64,000 bases of DNA from Elusimicrobia bacterium GWA2_56_46. Its GTDB lineage: Bacteria > Elusimicrobiota > Elusimicrobia > Elusimicrobiales > UBA9959. The first letter of the stretch is position 1. Each line of letters begins with the position of its first letter. Below the pieces are notes generated by a model. That model saw only the letters and a program-made list of their open reading frames with translations, had not been told where the DNA came from and made no database searches. Positions 36,248 through 44,019 of this stretch are shown in pieces. The stretch lies in contig MGTT01000016.1 of assembly GCA_001799575.1 (NCBI GenBank), positions 62,001-126,000 on the forward strand, written 5' to 3'. The position numbers and the translations under genes were made by a program.

Positions 36248-36276
36248 CCGTCTGAGGGGCATGGCTCCTGATACGG
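36248..36276 (+). repeat. Second hairpin repeat family (CCGT...ACGG)
   Basis: CCGTCTGAGGGGC and GCTCCTGATACGG form a hairpin. The same sequence, with small changes, occurs at 16037-16065 and, inverted, at 45760-45788. Confidence 0.7.
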
Positions 36277-36306
36277 CGCTTACGCGAGTATTGTTTTTAA
36301 AATTTA

Positions 36307-36344
36307 CCGGCTCTGTCGAGTAAGATGACAGGGCCGGTTTTTTT
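36307..36344 (+). terminator. Intrinsic terminator for the cold-shock gene
   Basis: CCGGCTCTGTC pairs with GACAGGGCCGG with one G-U pair, and seven T residues follow. It also lies just beyond the stop codon of the convergent gene at 36349. Confidence 0.88.
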
Positions 36345-36348
36345 ACGC

Positions 36349-37368
36349 CTAATAATATATTATTTCCCTTTTGGTTATCTGGGGGGCGACTCTGGGGTCT
36401 TCAAAACGTTTGTCTTCGTAAAGGTTCAGTTTCACTTTCCGTTTTTCAGTCCAGTTGCCTTTGACGTCGGATTTATAAGAATAACGGTATTCATGATCCT
36501 GTTTTTCAAGGTCGCCCTGGAAAACAAGTTCCGTTTCCCTGCCGCCTTTCGCGCCGTAGAGGAACACGGTCTTTGCCAGCGCCTGCTCGCCGGCGTCGTA
36601 GGACGTGGCTGTTTCCCGCCGCAGCGCGCCGTCCTCTCGGTATTCGTAAACGGTTTTTTTCACGAGTTGATCGTTGGCGCCGAAAAGGGAGATCGTCCGC
36701 GAAGCGGTCAGCTTATCGGAAGCGTAGGTTTCGCGCCGCAACTGGTCATCCTGGGGCCCGTAATCGGTTTTCTCCAGCAGATTGTTTTTGGAGTCGTACC
36801 TGTAGAGCGTCCTGGTCTCAAGCTCCGCCGACGGATCGAACGCGTATTCTTCGGAGGGGAATCCCTTGGAATTATACAGCCGGAAGATCTGCCGTATGGG
36901 CTTTTGGGGGTCGGCGGGGGCCGTTCCCGGAGAAGCGTCGTAGACCAGTACCGCGTCGAAGTCTTTCTTACGGTTATTCCGGCAGAAATCGTCCAGGGAG
37001 GAGCGGGCCTCCTCGCTGAAAGTGCTGGTAAGCTTTTCCTCGGATTTCAGCGCGTCGCAGATCAGTTTGGAATCTTCCCGGGATTTATGGACGAACCTGG
37101 TTTTGAGAACCAGGTTCTTCTGCTGATATTCTGCCTCCTCGGTTTTCAGGCCTCGGGGATCGCAGGCGGTATAAAAAATGGTTTTCGGAGCGCCTTCCAG
37201 CCAGGCCTTTCCGCGCCGGCGCGGCTCCATGGTCATCACTTTAAGACTTTTGACGGCCGGCCTGAGCTCCGCGCATTTCAGTTCCCCGGCCCCCGCGGCC
37301 GCCGCCGGCGGAACCGCCGCCAGCAGGATCGGCAGAACGGTTGTCAGTGTCGCGATAAGGTAATTCAT
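36349..37368 (-). CDS. Secreted hypothetical protein with repeated Tyr/Arg-rich strands
   Basis: The 339-residue protein has a signal peptide ending after the Ala-rich segment near residue 25. I do not recognise its family. The C-terminal 200 residues show short repeats with a Tyr-x-x-x-Gly/Asn-x pattern, for example FRLYNSKGFPSEE, TLYRYDSKNNLLEKT and TVYEYREDGALRRET. These resemble the beta-strand units of MORN- or YD-like proteins, so a beta-sheet surface protein is plausible. I chose the ATG at 37368, which has GGAGG nearby and a full signal peptide. Confidence 0.65.
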   Translation of the reverse strand: MNYLIATLTTVLPILLAAVPPAAAAGAGELKCAELRPAVKSLKVMTMEPRRRGKAWLEGAPKTIFYTACDPRGLKTEEAEYQQKNLVLKTRFVHKSREDSKLICDALKSEEKLTSTFSEEARSSLDDFCRNNRKKDFDAVLVYDASPGTAPADPQKPIRQIFRLYNSKGFPSEEYAFDPSAELETRTLYRYDSKNNLLEKTDYGPQDDQLRRETYASDKLTASRTISLFGANDQLVKKTVYEYREDGALRRETATSYDAGEQALAKTVFLYGAKGGRETELVFQGDLEKQDHEYRYSYKSDVKGNWTEKRKVKLNLYEDKRFEDPRVAPQITKREIIYY

Positions 37369-37385
37369 AGCGCCTCCAAATATAT

Positions 37386-37391
37386 TATACT
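37386..37391 (+). promoter_or_regulatory. Candidate -10 element for the DUF3467 gene
   Basis: TATACT lies 31 bases before the ATG at 37423, with a GGGAGG ribosome site between. The spacer is only 54 bases and must also contain the leftward promoter. Confidence 0.4.
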
Positions 37392-37422
37392 TTACTAGGC
37401 AGTATCGACAGCGGGAGGATTT

Positions 37423-37725
37423 ATGGCGGAAAATAAACCGGAAAGCGGCAAGGCCGTGCAGCTGCAGGTGGAGATGGATGACGCCACGGCCCAGGGGTTG
37501 TACGCCAACCTGGCGGGCGTGACGCACAGCGAAACTGAATTTATCCTTGATTTTCTGTTCCTGCAGCCTAACCAGCCGAAAGCCAAACTGCGCTCGCGTA
37601 TCATCTCAAGCCCCGTTCACACAAAGCGGCTCCTCTCGGCGCTCGTCGAGAATGTCAAAAGGTACGAGGAGCGTTTCGGCGTCATCCCCGAAAGGGCGGT
37701 GACCGTCGCTCATGGACACAGTTAG
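37423..37725 (+). CDS. DUF3467 family protein
   Basis: The 100-residue protein matches DUF3467 in length and layout. GLYANLAGVTHSETEFILDF near residue 25 and RIISSPVHTKRLL near 58 are the conserved blocks. The function of this family is unknown. Its stop codon TAG lies in a TTAG sequence which is repeated at the far end of a 220-bp repeat element. The reading frame therefore ends exactly at the element edge. Confidence 0.85.
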   Translation: MAENKPESGKAVQLQVEMDDATAQGLYANLAGVTHSETEFILDFLFLQPNQPKAKLRSRIISSPVHTKRLLSALVENVKRYEERFGVIPERAVTVAHGHS

Positions 37726-37945
37726 CAGTCTGCTGAAAAACCCCCTTTCGGGGTCTTTTGGCCGATTTTTGCCTGCGCCTTTGCGCTGCTCAACTTACAG
37801 TCTTATCGATACCGCGAATTGTGTCCATGGGAAACGCAGGACTGCGGTAAAGTCCACTCTAGTCGAGAATGCTCGTTTCGCATCGCTTCGGCTCGGCTTC
37901 AAAATCGGCTCAAAATCCCTCCGAGTGGGGTTTTTCAGCGGACTG
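37726..37945 (+). mobile_element. MITE-like element 1 (220 bp)
   Basis: The ends CAGTCTGCTGAAAAACCCC and GGGGTTTTTCAGCGGACTG are inverted repeats with one change in 19. TTAG occurs on both sides (37722-37725 and 37946-37949), fitting a 4-bp target duplication. The interior has no gene. Two internal blocks are shared with the element at 45680-45887. The insertion leaves the stop codons of both flanking genes intact. Confidence 0.82.
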
Positions 37946-39274
37946 TTAGCCGGCGCCCTGCAGCAGAAAGCTTTTTCCTTCCGTGCCCAGATGGCAGTTC
38001 AGGGAATAACCCCTGGTCTGTATGCGCGCCTGGGCGGAGCGGAGCATTTCGTCCAACTCCTCATCCGTGTACCCGGGATTAAGGTGGGCCAGGACCACGT
38101 CGCGGACTTTGGCCTTTTCGGCGGCGAAGTCCACCACGATGGACATGGCTGAATGGCCTTCGCGCGCGTGAGCGGCGTAATCAGCGTCGGTAAACATGCA
38201 GTCGTGGATAAAAAGATCCGCGTCTTTCGCGAAAACCGCAAGCCTTTCGTCATAATCCTGGAAAGCCGTGGCGTCGCCCCAGATCTCGCTGTCGGGGGCG
38301 TAAACTATCTTTTTGCCCAGATGCTCCAGACCGTAGATCATGGTGCTGGTCGGGTGGTTGGCGTACATACTTGAAAGTTTCACTCCGGGCAGCACTTCGT
38401 AGTTGTCTTCCAGGACTTCGTAAATATCGATCTTGGCCTTTGGAGGCTGGCGCGTCATGGCGAAAGAACTGTAGAGGGCGGCCTGCGCCACGTCTTTCAG
38501 GCTTTTTTCCGGGTCGTTAGCGCCGATGATATGAATCGAAAAATCAGGGTCGTACATCGGACGGAAACCGCCCAGCCCTATTATGCCGCCCGCGTGAAAA
38601 TGGGTGAGGAAGATCCAGATATCCTTGTAATAGTTTTTTGCCGCCATTATTTCTTCGCCCAGCGGAACCAGGCCGGTGCCCGCGTCCAGGATGAAGAGGC
38701 TGGACTGCGTTTCCACGGAAACGCAGGCGGTCTGGCGGCCGTGGCGCGAAAGGGAGTTGGGTATCGTGGAGGGAAAACCCCTGGCGCCCCACACGGTCAC
38801 GCGAAGCTGGCCCGGCGCGAGATCGGTGGTTTGAACGGGGGCGGAGTTTACGGGAGCGGGGACGGGCGCCTGCGCCACGGGCTCCGTCCGGGCGGTAATG
38901 GTTGAGCCGTCCAGGATGTTTTTTATCGTTTTTGAGAAAGTCTCCACGTTATAGGGTTTCTGGAGGAAAAAATCCGCTCCGAACTGCGCCGCGCGTTGTT
39001 TCTCCACCTGGTAGGCCTTGCCGGAAACCACGATGATCTTTATGTGCCTGAGCGCGGGATCGGCCTTTATGGATTTGCAGATGTCCATGCCCGTAATGCC
39101 GGGCATCATGATGTCAGTTACCACCAGCCTGGGCATATTGGCTCTTATGGTTTTGACGGCTTCAAGGGAGTCCTGCACCAGCATTACATTGTAGCCGGCG
39201 TCCGTAAGCAGGTCGCGGGAAAGTTCTCCCACCATCAGGTCGTCGTCAATTATGATAATGTCCGGTTGCGGCAT
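37946..39274 (-). CDS. Response regulator fused to a metallo-beta-lactamase-fold domain
   Basis: The 442-residue protein has a CheY-like receiver domain at residues 1-122: IIIDDD supplies the acidic pocket, DIMMPG the phospho-Asp and KPYN the conserved Lys. A Pro/Ala linker to about 158 joins a metallo-beta-lactamase-fold phosphodiesterase-like domain. That domain keeps NHPTST, APDSEIWGD, EGHSAMS and LAHLNPG, but the first metal motif reads THFHAGG, where THxHxDH is usual. Two metal ligands thus appear lost. The protein may use phosphorylation to control an altered hydrolase or a binding domain. No partner kinase is adjacent. Confidence 0.83.
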   Translation of the reverse strand: MPQPDIIIIDDDLMVGELSRDLLTDAGYNVMLVQDSLEAVKTIRANMPRLVVTDIMMPGITGMDICKSIKADPALRHIKIIVVSGKAYQVEKQRAAQFGADFFLQKPYNVETFSKTIKNILDGSTITARTEPVAQAPVPAPVNSAPVQTTDLAPGQLRVTVWGARGFPSTIPNSLSRHGRQTACVSVETQSSLFILDAGTGLVPLGEEIMAAKNYYKDIWIFLTHFHAGGIIGLGGFRPMYDPDFSIHIIGANDPEKSLKDVAQAALYSSFAMTRQPPKAKIDIYEVLEDNYEVLPGVKLSSMYANHPTSTMIYGLEHLGKKIVYAPDSEIWGDATAFQDYDERLAVFAKDADLFIHDCMFTDADYAAHAREGHSAMSIVVDFAAEKAKVRDVVLAHLNPGYTDEELDEMLRSAQARIQTRGYSLNCHLGTEGKSFLLQGAG

Positions 39275-39366
39275 AGGGTTCCCTATTTATTCTATAATAC
39301 ATTATATCCCTTTTTGAATTGCCGATTTGTTGCGTAAAGATTGTACACTAGCCTTGGATCGAATTT

Positions 39367-39966
39367 ATGAGAATAATAGCCGGTTCGATGAGGGGGCGGC
39401 GCATACTTTCCGTCTCCAAAGATAAGAACGTGAAGCCTATTTCCGCGCGCATCCGGCAGTCCGTCTTCGACATTCTGCGCCCTTACGTCACAGGGGCGGT
39501 TTTCCTTGACCTTTACGCCGGAGTGGGCACGGTGGGCCTGGAGGCTCTTTCGAGAGGCGCGGGCCCGGTCGTGTTCGTGGAGAAAGCCGGCGTCTGTATA
39601 AAAACGATCGAGAAGAACGTCGAGAACCTCGGAGTTAAAGAAAAGGCCAAAGTCCTGAAAGCCGATGTCCTGAGCGGCCTGAAATGGCTTGAGCATTATG
39701 CCGATTACAAAGGGTATGACCTTATTTTTTTAAGCCCGCCCTACCGGGACACGGAGAACCTTCCGCTGTCTTATACGTCTAAAACGCTGGCTTTGATAGC
39801 CGAAGGCGGGATTATGGGGCCGGATTGCCTTATAGTCGCCCAGCACCACAAAAACGAAAAGGTGGAGATCCCGGCCGGCCTGAAAAAGACCAGGCAGGAA
39901 AAATACGGAGACACCCTCGTTGAATTTTTTCGCAAATCTTTATGCACTCCGATCCCTTTGAGCTGA
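39367..39966 (+). CDS. rsmD: 16S rRNA (guanine-966-N2)-methyltransferase RsmD
   Basis: The 199-residue methyltransferase starts with MRIIAGSMRGRRI and has the conserved RIRQSVFDIL near residue 30. FLDLYAGVGTVGLEALSRGA is SAM motif I. The catalytic motif is SPPY near 122 in place of the more common DPPY. RsmD methylates G966 of 16S rRNA. It overlaps the next gene by 25 bases; coaD, its frequent neighbour, is absent. Confidence 0.9.
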   Translation: MRIIAGSMRGRRILSVSKDKNVKPISARIRQSVFDILRPYVTGAVFLDLYAGVGTVGLEALSRGAGPVVFVEKAGVCIKTIEKNVENLGVKEKAKVLKADVLSGLKWLEHYADYKGYDLIFLSPPYRDTENLPLSYTSKTLALIAEGGIMGPDCLIVAQHHKNEKVEIPAGLKKTRQEKYGDTLVEFFRKSLCTPIPLS

Positions 39967-40664
39967 ATTATTCCAAAGTAAAAGCCTATCTCGACTGTCC
40001 GTATCTGTACAAATACATTTACCTGGATCGCAATTATCCGCCCCATACCCCGTTTTCGTCGCTGGGCATTTCGGTTCACCGCGCCCTGGACCGCTACCAC
40101 TCCGGGGGGGGCGGCCTGGACGAGCTGATGCTGTGTTACGACGAGAACTGGCACCACCATGGTTTCGAGAGTCCGCAGCAGACCCTGGAATTCTACAGGC
40201 AGGGACGCAGGATACTGGAAAATTACCGGCGGGCGGAACAGGCCGGATCCCGCGCGGAGATAATTTTCACGGAAAAAGAATTTGAATTCGAGTTCGAACG
40301 GTGGCGCGTGCGCGGAACCATAGACAGGGTGGACCGGCTTTCCCCGGCCGGAGGCTGCGAGATTATCGATTATAAGATGGGATTTGAGACGAAAACGCGG
40401 GAAGAGCTGGAAAAAGATCTGCAGCTTTCCATATACGCGCTCGCCCTGAAAAAGACCTTTAATATGGACGTGCGGATCATTTCCTGGCTTCTCCTTCTCA
40501 AGGGGGAAAAGGTTTCGATCCCGTATGATCCCTCCCGTGAAGCGGCGATCCTGTCCGTGCTGCGCGACACGGGCGAAAAGATCCTGGCCCTCGACCTCTC
40601 CCGCAAAGGAAAATGTTCTTCCTGCCCGATAAGAAAATTGTGCGCTGTTTCGGAAGCGAAGTGA
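39942..40664 (+). CDS. PD-(D/E)XK nuclease with probable iron-sulfur cluster, RecB/Cas4-like
   Basis: The 240-residue protein has the RecB-type nuclease core. SSLGISVHRALDRY near residue 39 contains the His, RGTIDRVD near 127 the Asp, CEIIDYKMGF near 140 the E-x-K-like centre, and LQLSIYALAL the QxxxY-like helix. One Cys in LDCPYLYKY near the N-terminus and three in CSSCPIRKLC at the C-terminus match the four-Cys cluster of AddB and Cas4. It should cut or process DNA. No CRISPR array or helicase gene is nearby, so a repair role is more likely. Confidence 0.85.
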   Translation: MHSDPFELNYSKVKAYLDCPYLYKYIYLDRNYPPHTPFSSLGISVHRALDRYHSGGGGLDELMLCYDENWHHHGFESPQQTLEFYRQGRRILENYRRAEQAGSRAEIIFTEKEFEFEFERWRVRGTIDRVDRLSPAGGCEIIDYKMGFETKTREELEKDLQLSIYALALKKTFNMDVRIISWLLLLKGEKVSIPYDPSREAAILSVLRDTGEKILALDLSRKGKCSSCPIRKLCAVSEAK

Positions 40665-40674
40665 ACTATGCGTG

Positions 40675-41745
40675 TTATTCCGCTTTCTGCAGATTTTTTG
40701 TTTCCCTGTAGATCTGGAGGAACACTATCAGGCAGGAGATAAGGAGCGGGCCCATAAAGATGCCGATGGGGCCGTAAATCCGCAGGCCGCCGAAAATGCC
40801 CAGGAACAGCAGGAATACGGGGAGTTTAGCCCGCTGGCCTATCAGGACGGGCCGCAGGACGTTATCGAGAAGACCCACAACGATCATGCCCCATAAAATT
40901 ACGAACAGGCCGGTGGAAAGGCTTTTTACAAATATCAAAGCGGTGCCGAGCGGCAGCCAGATAAGGCTGGTTCCCACGAAAGGGATCAGCGCGGCGAACG
41001 AGGTCAGCAGGCCGAAGAGAACCGGCGCCGGGGCGCCGGCCAGGGCGTAGCCTATGGCGCCGGTCACTCCCTGCACCGCCGCCGTCAGAAGAATGCCTCT
41101 TACAATGGCGATCGTGGTGTTGTAAAGCTGATTCGCTATGCGGTATTTATGCTCCGTATCCATCGGCATAAGATCTATCATCCAGTGGAGCAGACGCTCC
41201 CCGTCCCTGAAAAAAACGAACAGCATGGCTATTACGACCATGAAACTGACAAGAAAAAAGAAAATATTCTTGAGTATGGTGCCGGCGGATTTTATGATGT
41301 TTTCCTGGAGATTTTTGATATTGCCCAGAACAATATCTCCGGCGTCCAGGTTCCAGACCGAACGGAGCCCCTCGGGAATCTGAAAGTCCAGCGCGGACTG
41401 GGAAAAGCGCGCCAGTAATTGGTTGGTCTTGGGATATATTTCCTTTGATTCCTTGAAAAGCAGCCAGCCGAAGATCAGCAGCGGCAGAACCACGGTAAGC
41501 AGTACGGCGCCCGTAGAAACCGCGGCGGCAAGGTTGTTGCGGGGGGCGAAGCGGCGCGCGAGCCAGAGGTGCGCGGGGTAGAAGATCAGGGCCAGGGTGC
41601 CGGCGACAAGTATGGCGCCCAGAAAAGGCGAAAGTATCCTTAACAACTGGTAAAGAAGGAACAGAAGTATTCCGAAAAAGAAAAAATTAAAGACCTGGAG
41701 CTTGTCGAATTTAAGGAATTTCACGGTCTGCGGCGGGTTTTCCAT
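40675..41745 (-). CDS. AI-2E family membrane transporter
   Basis: The 356-residue protein has about eight membrane helices and a long central soluble region, as in the PF01594 family. FGLLTSFAALIPFVGTSLIWLP near residue 240 (only its IPFVGT core is strongly conserved) and the C-terminal GPIGIFMGPLL support this. Members include the AI-2 exporter TqsA and sodium-proton antiporter-like proteins, so the substrate is open. It is convergent with the nuclease gene. Confidence 0.88.
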   Translation of the reverse strand: MENPPQTVKFLKFDKLQVFNFFFFGILLFLLYQLLRILSPFLGAILVAGTLALIFYPAHLWLARRFAPRNNLAAAVSTGAVLLTVVLPLLIFGWLLFKESKEIYPKTNQLLARFSQSALDFQIPEGLRSVWNLDAGDIVLGNIKNLQENIIKSAGTILKNIFFFLVSFMVVIAMLFVFFRDGERLLHWMIDLMPMDTEHKYRIANQLYNTTIAIVRGILLTAAVQGVTGAIGYALAGAPAPVLFGLLTSFAALIPFVGTSLIWLPLGTALIFVKSLSTGLFVILWGMIVVGLLDNVLRPVLIGQRAKLPVFLLFLGIFGGLRIYGPIGIFMGPLLISCLIVFLQIYRETKNLQKAE

Positions 41746-41802
41746 GGGGTAATTATATCACAAATTTCCACCGCAGAAAATAAATGCTATATTGTAGCGG
41801 AG

Positions 41803-43089
41803 ATGAGCAATTTACCTGGAACTTTTGACAGGGGGAGCGTCACCAATTTTTCCCGGAACTCGTATGAAGCCGTTTTTTCCGTCTTTATGGTGGCGATCGC
41901 CTATTTTTACCGGGATAATCCGCAAATTGTCTACCCCGCCGTCCTTTATTTTTTTCTGCTGTTGATGGTCTCCAATTTTGTCTTCAACCAGCTGCTGCGC
42001 GAACGGTCTTCGGTCAGCCTCTGGGTCGTGGACCTGATTTTGCTGTTCAACCTGTGGGTCATTACCGGGGTTCTTTATTATTCGGGCGGAAAGGAATCTT
42101 ATTTCTGGGTGCTCTATCTGCTGCCGATCTTCGCCTCCGCGCTGCTGGTCAGCCGCACGGACGTGGTCGGCGTCGTCTTTCTGGCCGCGTTGGCGTCGTC
42201 GCTGTTCGCCCTGCCGCTGCGTTCCTCCGACCTGGCCGGGGTCATGAGCCTGCTGGTAAAGTTGTCGGTATTCATTCTTTCGGCCGCGGTAGTCTACCGC
42301 ACCGCGGAAGCGAAGAAAAAGACGGAGGCCGTTCTGGTGTCCAAGAGGCGGGAGGTGGAAGCGATAGCCCGTGAACTCATGAACAGGGACACGGAGCTTG
42401 TGAAGACGGCCTCCGCCGGGGAAATGGGCCAGCTGGTAAGCGGCGTAATGCACGACCTCGGCAACTCGGTTTCGGTCATACTTCTGAGCGCCCAGATAGC
42501 CAGCGAGGACGAGCAGGTGGATAAGAAAGATATAGAGCGCATAATAAAAGCGGCCAAATTCTCCAAAAGCGTGGTGGCCAGCGCTCTCAGTATCGCGCGC
42601 GGACAGGAATACGTCTTTGAACCGGGCGGGATAGGGGAGCCGCTGGGCAATGCCGTCCAATTGGTCGAATACGCTGCGAGGGAAAAGGGCGCGTCCATAA
42701 AAGTGGAGCTGCCGGCGGATCTGCCCCGGGTGAACATGAGCAAAGTGCATATAGAGCGTCTGTTCATAAACGCTCTCTCAAATGCCCTGTCCTTTGTGCC
42801 GGAAAAAGGGGAGGTGGCGGTCAAGCTGGCGGCTGCCGGCGGGAATCTGGAGATAGAGATCGCCGATAACGGCCCCGGTTTCCCGGAGTCGCTGCTTAAG
42901 GACGGTATCAGACCGTTCAGCACCACCAGAAAGGCGGCCGGCGGCACCGGTCTCGGCCTTTATGTATGCGAGCAGATAGCCGGGAAACACGGCGGGAAAC
43001 TCACGCTCTCCAACCGCCCGGGTGGCGGCGCGCTGCTGAAAATAAATTTGCCGGCAATAAAGGGGGAAAGGCTTAAGGATGAGGGATAA
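41803..43089 (+). CDS. Membrane sensor histidine kinase
   Basis: The 428-residue protein has about five or six membrane helices in residues 20-165 and a short coiled coil to about 210. The phospho-His is residue 217, in VMHDLGNSVSVIL. The ATP-binding domain has NALSNAL, ADNGPGFPESLL and GGTGLGLYVCEQIAGKHGG in the N-G1-G2 order. Its signal is unknown, and no adjacent response regulator is present. It resembles the kinase at 56061 in layout. A -10-like TATATT lies only 12 bases upstream of the ATG. Confidence 0.9.
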   Translation: MSNLPGTFDRGSVTNFSRNSYEAVFSVFMVAIAYFYRDNPQIVYPAVLYFFLLLMVSNFVFNQLLRERSSVSLWVVDLILLFNLWVITGVLYYSGGKESYFWVLYLLPIFASALLVSRTDVVGVVFLAALASSLFALPLRSSDLAGVMSLLVKLSVFILSAAVVYRTAEAKKKTEAVLVSKRREVEAIARELMNRDTELVKTASAGEMGQLVSGVMHDLGNSVSVILLSAQIASEDEQVDKKDIERIIKAAKFSKSVVASALSIARGQEYVFEPGGIGEPLGNAVQLVEYAAREKGASIKVELPADLPRVNMSKVHIERLFINALSNALSFVPEKGEVAVKLAAAGGNLEIEIADNGPGFPESLLKDGIRPFSTTRKAAGGTGLGLYVCEQIAGKHGGKLTLSNRPGGGALLKINLPAIKGERLKDEG

Positions 43090-43165
43090 AGGCTAAAGGG
43101 CGGAAAGAACTTTATATATTCTCTATGGTTTCCCTTAATCCTTTAGCCTTAAGCCTTTATCCTTC
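43076..43165 (+). repeat. Inverted heptanucleotide satellite arrays
   Basis: AAGGCTTAAGGAT and AAAGGCTAAAGG on the left face CTTTAGCCTTAAGCC on the right, around an AT-rich loop. The arrays can form a long imperfect hairpin at the end of the histidine kinase transcript. Confidence 0.65.
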
Positions 43166-43235
43166 TGAAAGTTGCATGGAATAATTGTATCCCCGTTGTT
43201 TATCCATTAAAACCGATCTCAACTGCAACTTTCAG
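43165..43235. terminator. Hairpin between convergent genes
   Basis: CTGAAAGTTGCA and TGCAACTTTCAG are perfect 12-base inverted repeats separated by 47 bases. They sit between the convergent histidine kinase and uppP genes. No T-run adjoins the stem on the plus strand, so termination is uncertain. Confidence 0.5.
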
Positions 43236-43236
43236 A

Positions 43237-44019
43237 TTAGTTGATATAGACTTTCCACAATATAAATATCCCCAGCATTACCCGATAGACTATGAAAGGC
43301 CTTAGGTTGTTGCTTTTCAGGTAGGCAAGGAGGAATTTTATTGAGAGCAGTCCCGCGATGAAAGAGGCGGCGAGTCCCGCCGCGAACGCGGCGTTCAGAT
43401 CCGCCGGACCTATCTTGCGTGCCTCCAGCAGGCCCGCGCCGAATATCACGGGCGTCGCCAGCAGAAAAGAAAGTCTCGCGGCGTCGTAGCGCGCATATCC
43501 CAGAAAGAGCGCCGCCATGATGGTCATGCCCGCGCGCGAAGCGCCCGGCATGAGGGCCACGGACTGCGCCAGGCCGATAAGAAAGATGTCTTTGACGCTT
43601 ATGTCTCCGGCGGTCTTTTTCTGGGACGGGGATCTGTCCGCCAGATAGATCAATCCCGAGAAAAAAATGAGGTTAAAAGCTATCCACCGGGGATCCCGGA
43701 AGGCGTGTTCGGCCAGGTCGTTCAGAAGCAGGCCTGCGGCGGCGGCCGGCACGCTTCCGGCGGCCAGCAGCCAGAGCAGCTTCCCGCCGGGCTCTTTCGG
43801 CCTGGTAAGCCCGGCCTTTATAATGACAAACCAATCTTTCGCGAAGTAGACTGAGATGGCCAGGAGCGTTCCCAGATGCAGCATGACGTCGTAGGCCAGG
43901 CCCTGATACCGCCAGCCGAAGACATAAGGCGCCAGCGCCAGGTGCGCCGAGCTGGAGATAGGCAGAAATTCTCCCACGCCCTGGAGAATACCGAGCGCGA
44001 CCGCGTGAAGTTCAGTCAT
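43237..44019 (-). CDS. uppP: Undecaprenyl-diphosphatase UppP/BacA
   Basis: The 260-residue protein has about seven or eight membrane helices. QGVGEFLPISSSAHLAL near residue 13 and PGASRAGMTIMAAL near 158 are the two active-site motifs. It recycles undecaprenyl diphosphate to the monophosphate used for peptidoglycan and surface glycans, and gives bacitracin tolerance. It overlaps the SpoIID-like gene by eight bases and ends a three-gene leftward operon. Confidence 0.95.
   Translation of the reverse strand: MTELHAVALGILQGVGEFLPISSSAHLALAPYVFGWRYQGLAYDVMLHLGTLLAISVYFAKDWFVIIKAGLTRPKEPGGKLLWLLAAGSVPAAAAGLLLNDLAEHAFRDPRWIAFNLIFFSGLIYLADRSPSQKKTAGDISVKDIFLIGLAQSVALMPGASRAGMTIMAALFLGYARYDAARLSFLLATPVIFGAGLLEARKIGPADLNAAFAAGLAASFIAGLLSIKFLLAYLKSNNLRPFIVYRVMLGIFILWKVYIN

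Noticed and set aside
36314-37398. Plus-strand frame opposite the secreted protein
   Set aside because: It starts near the terminator and mirrors the leftward gene, which has a signal peptide and ribosome site.
39942-40664. Cas4 of a CRISPR system
   Set aside because: No cas1, cas2 or repeat array is present; a general RecB-like nuclease fits better.
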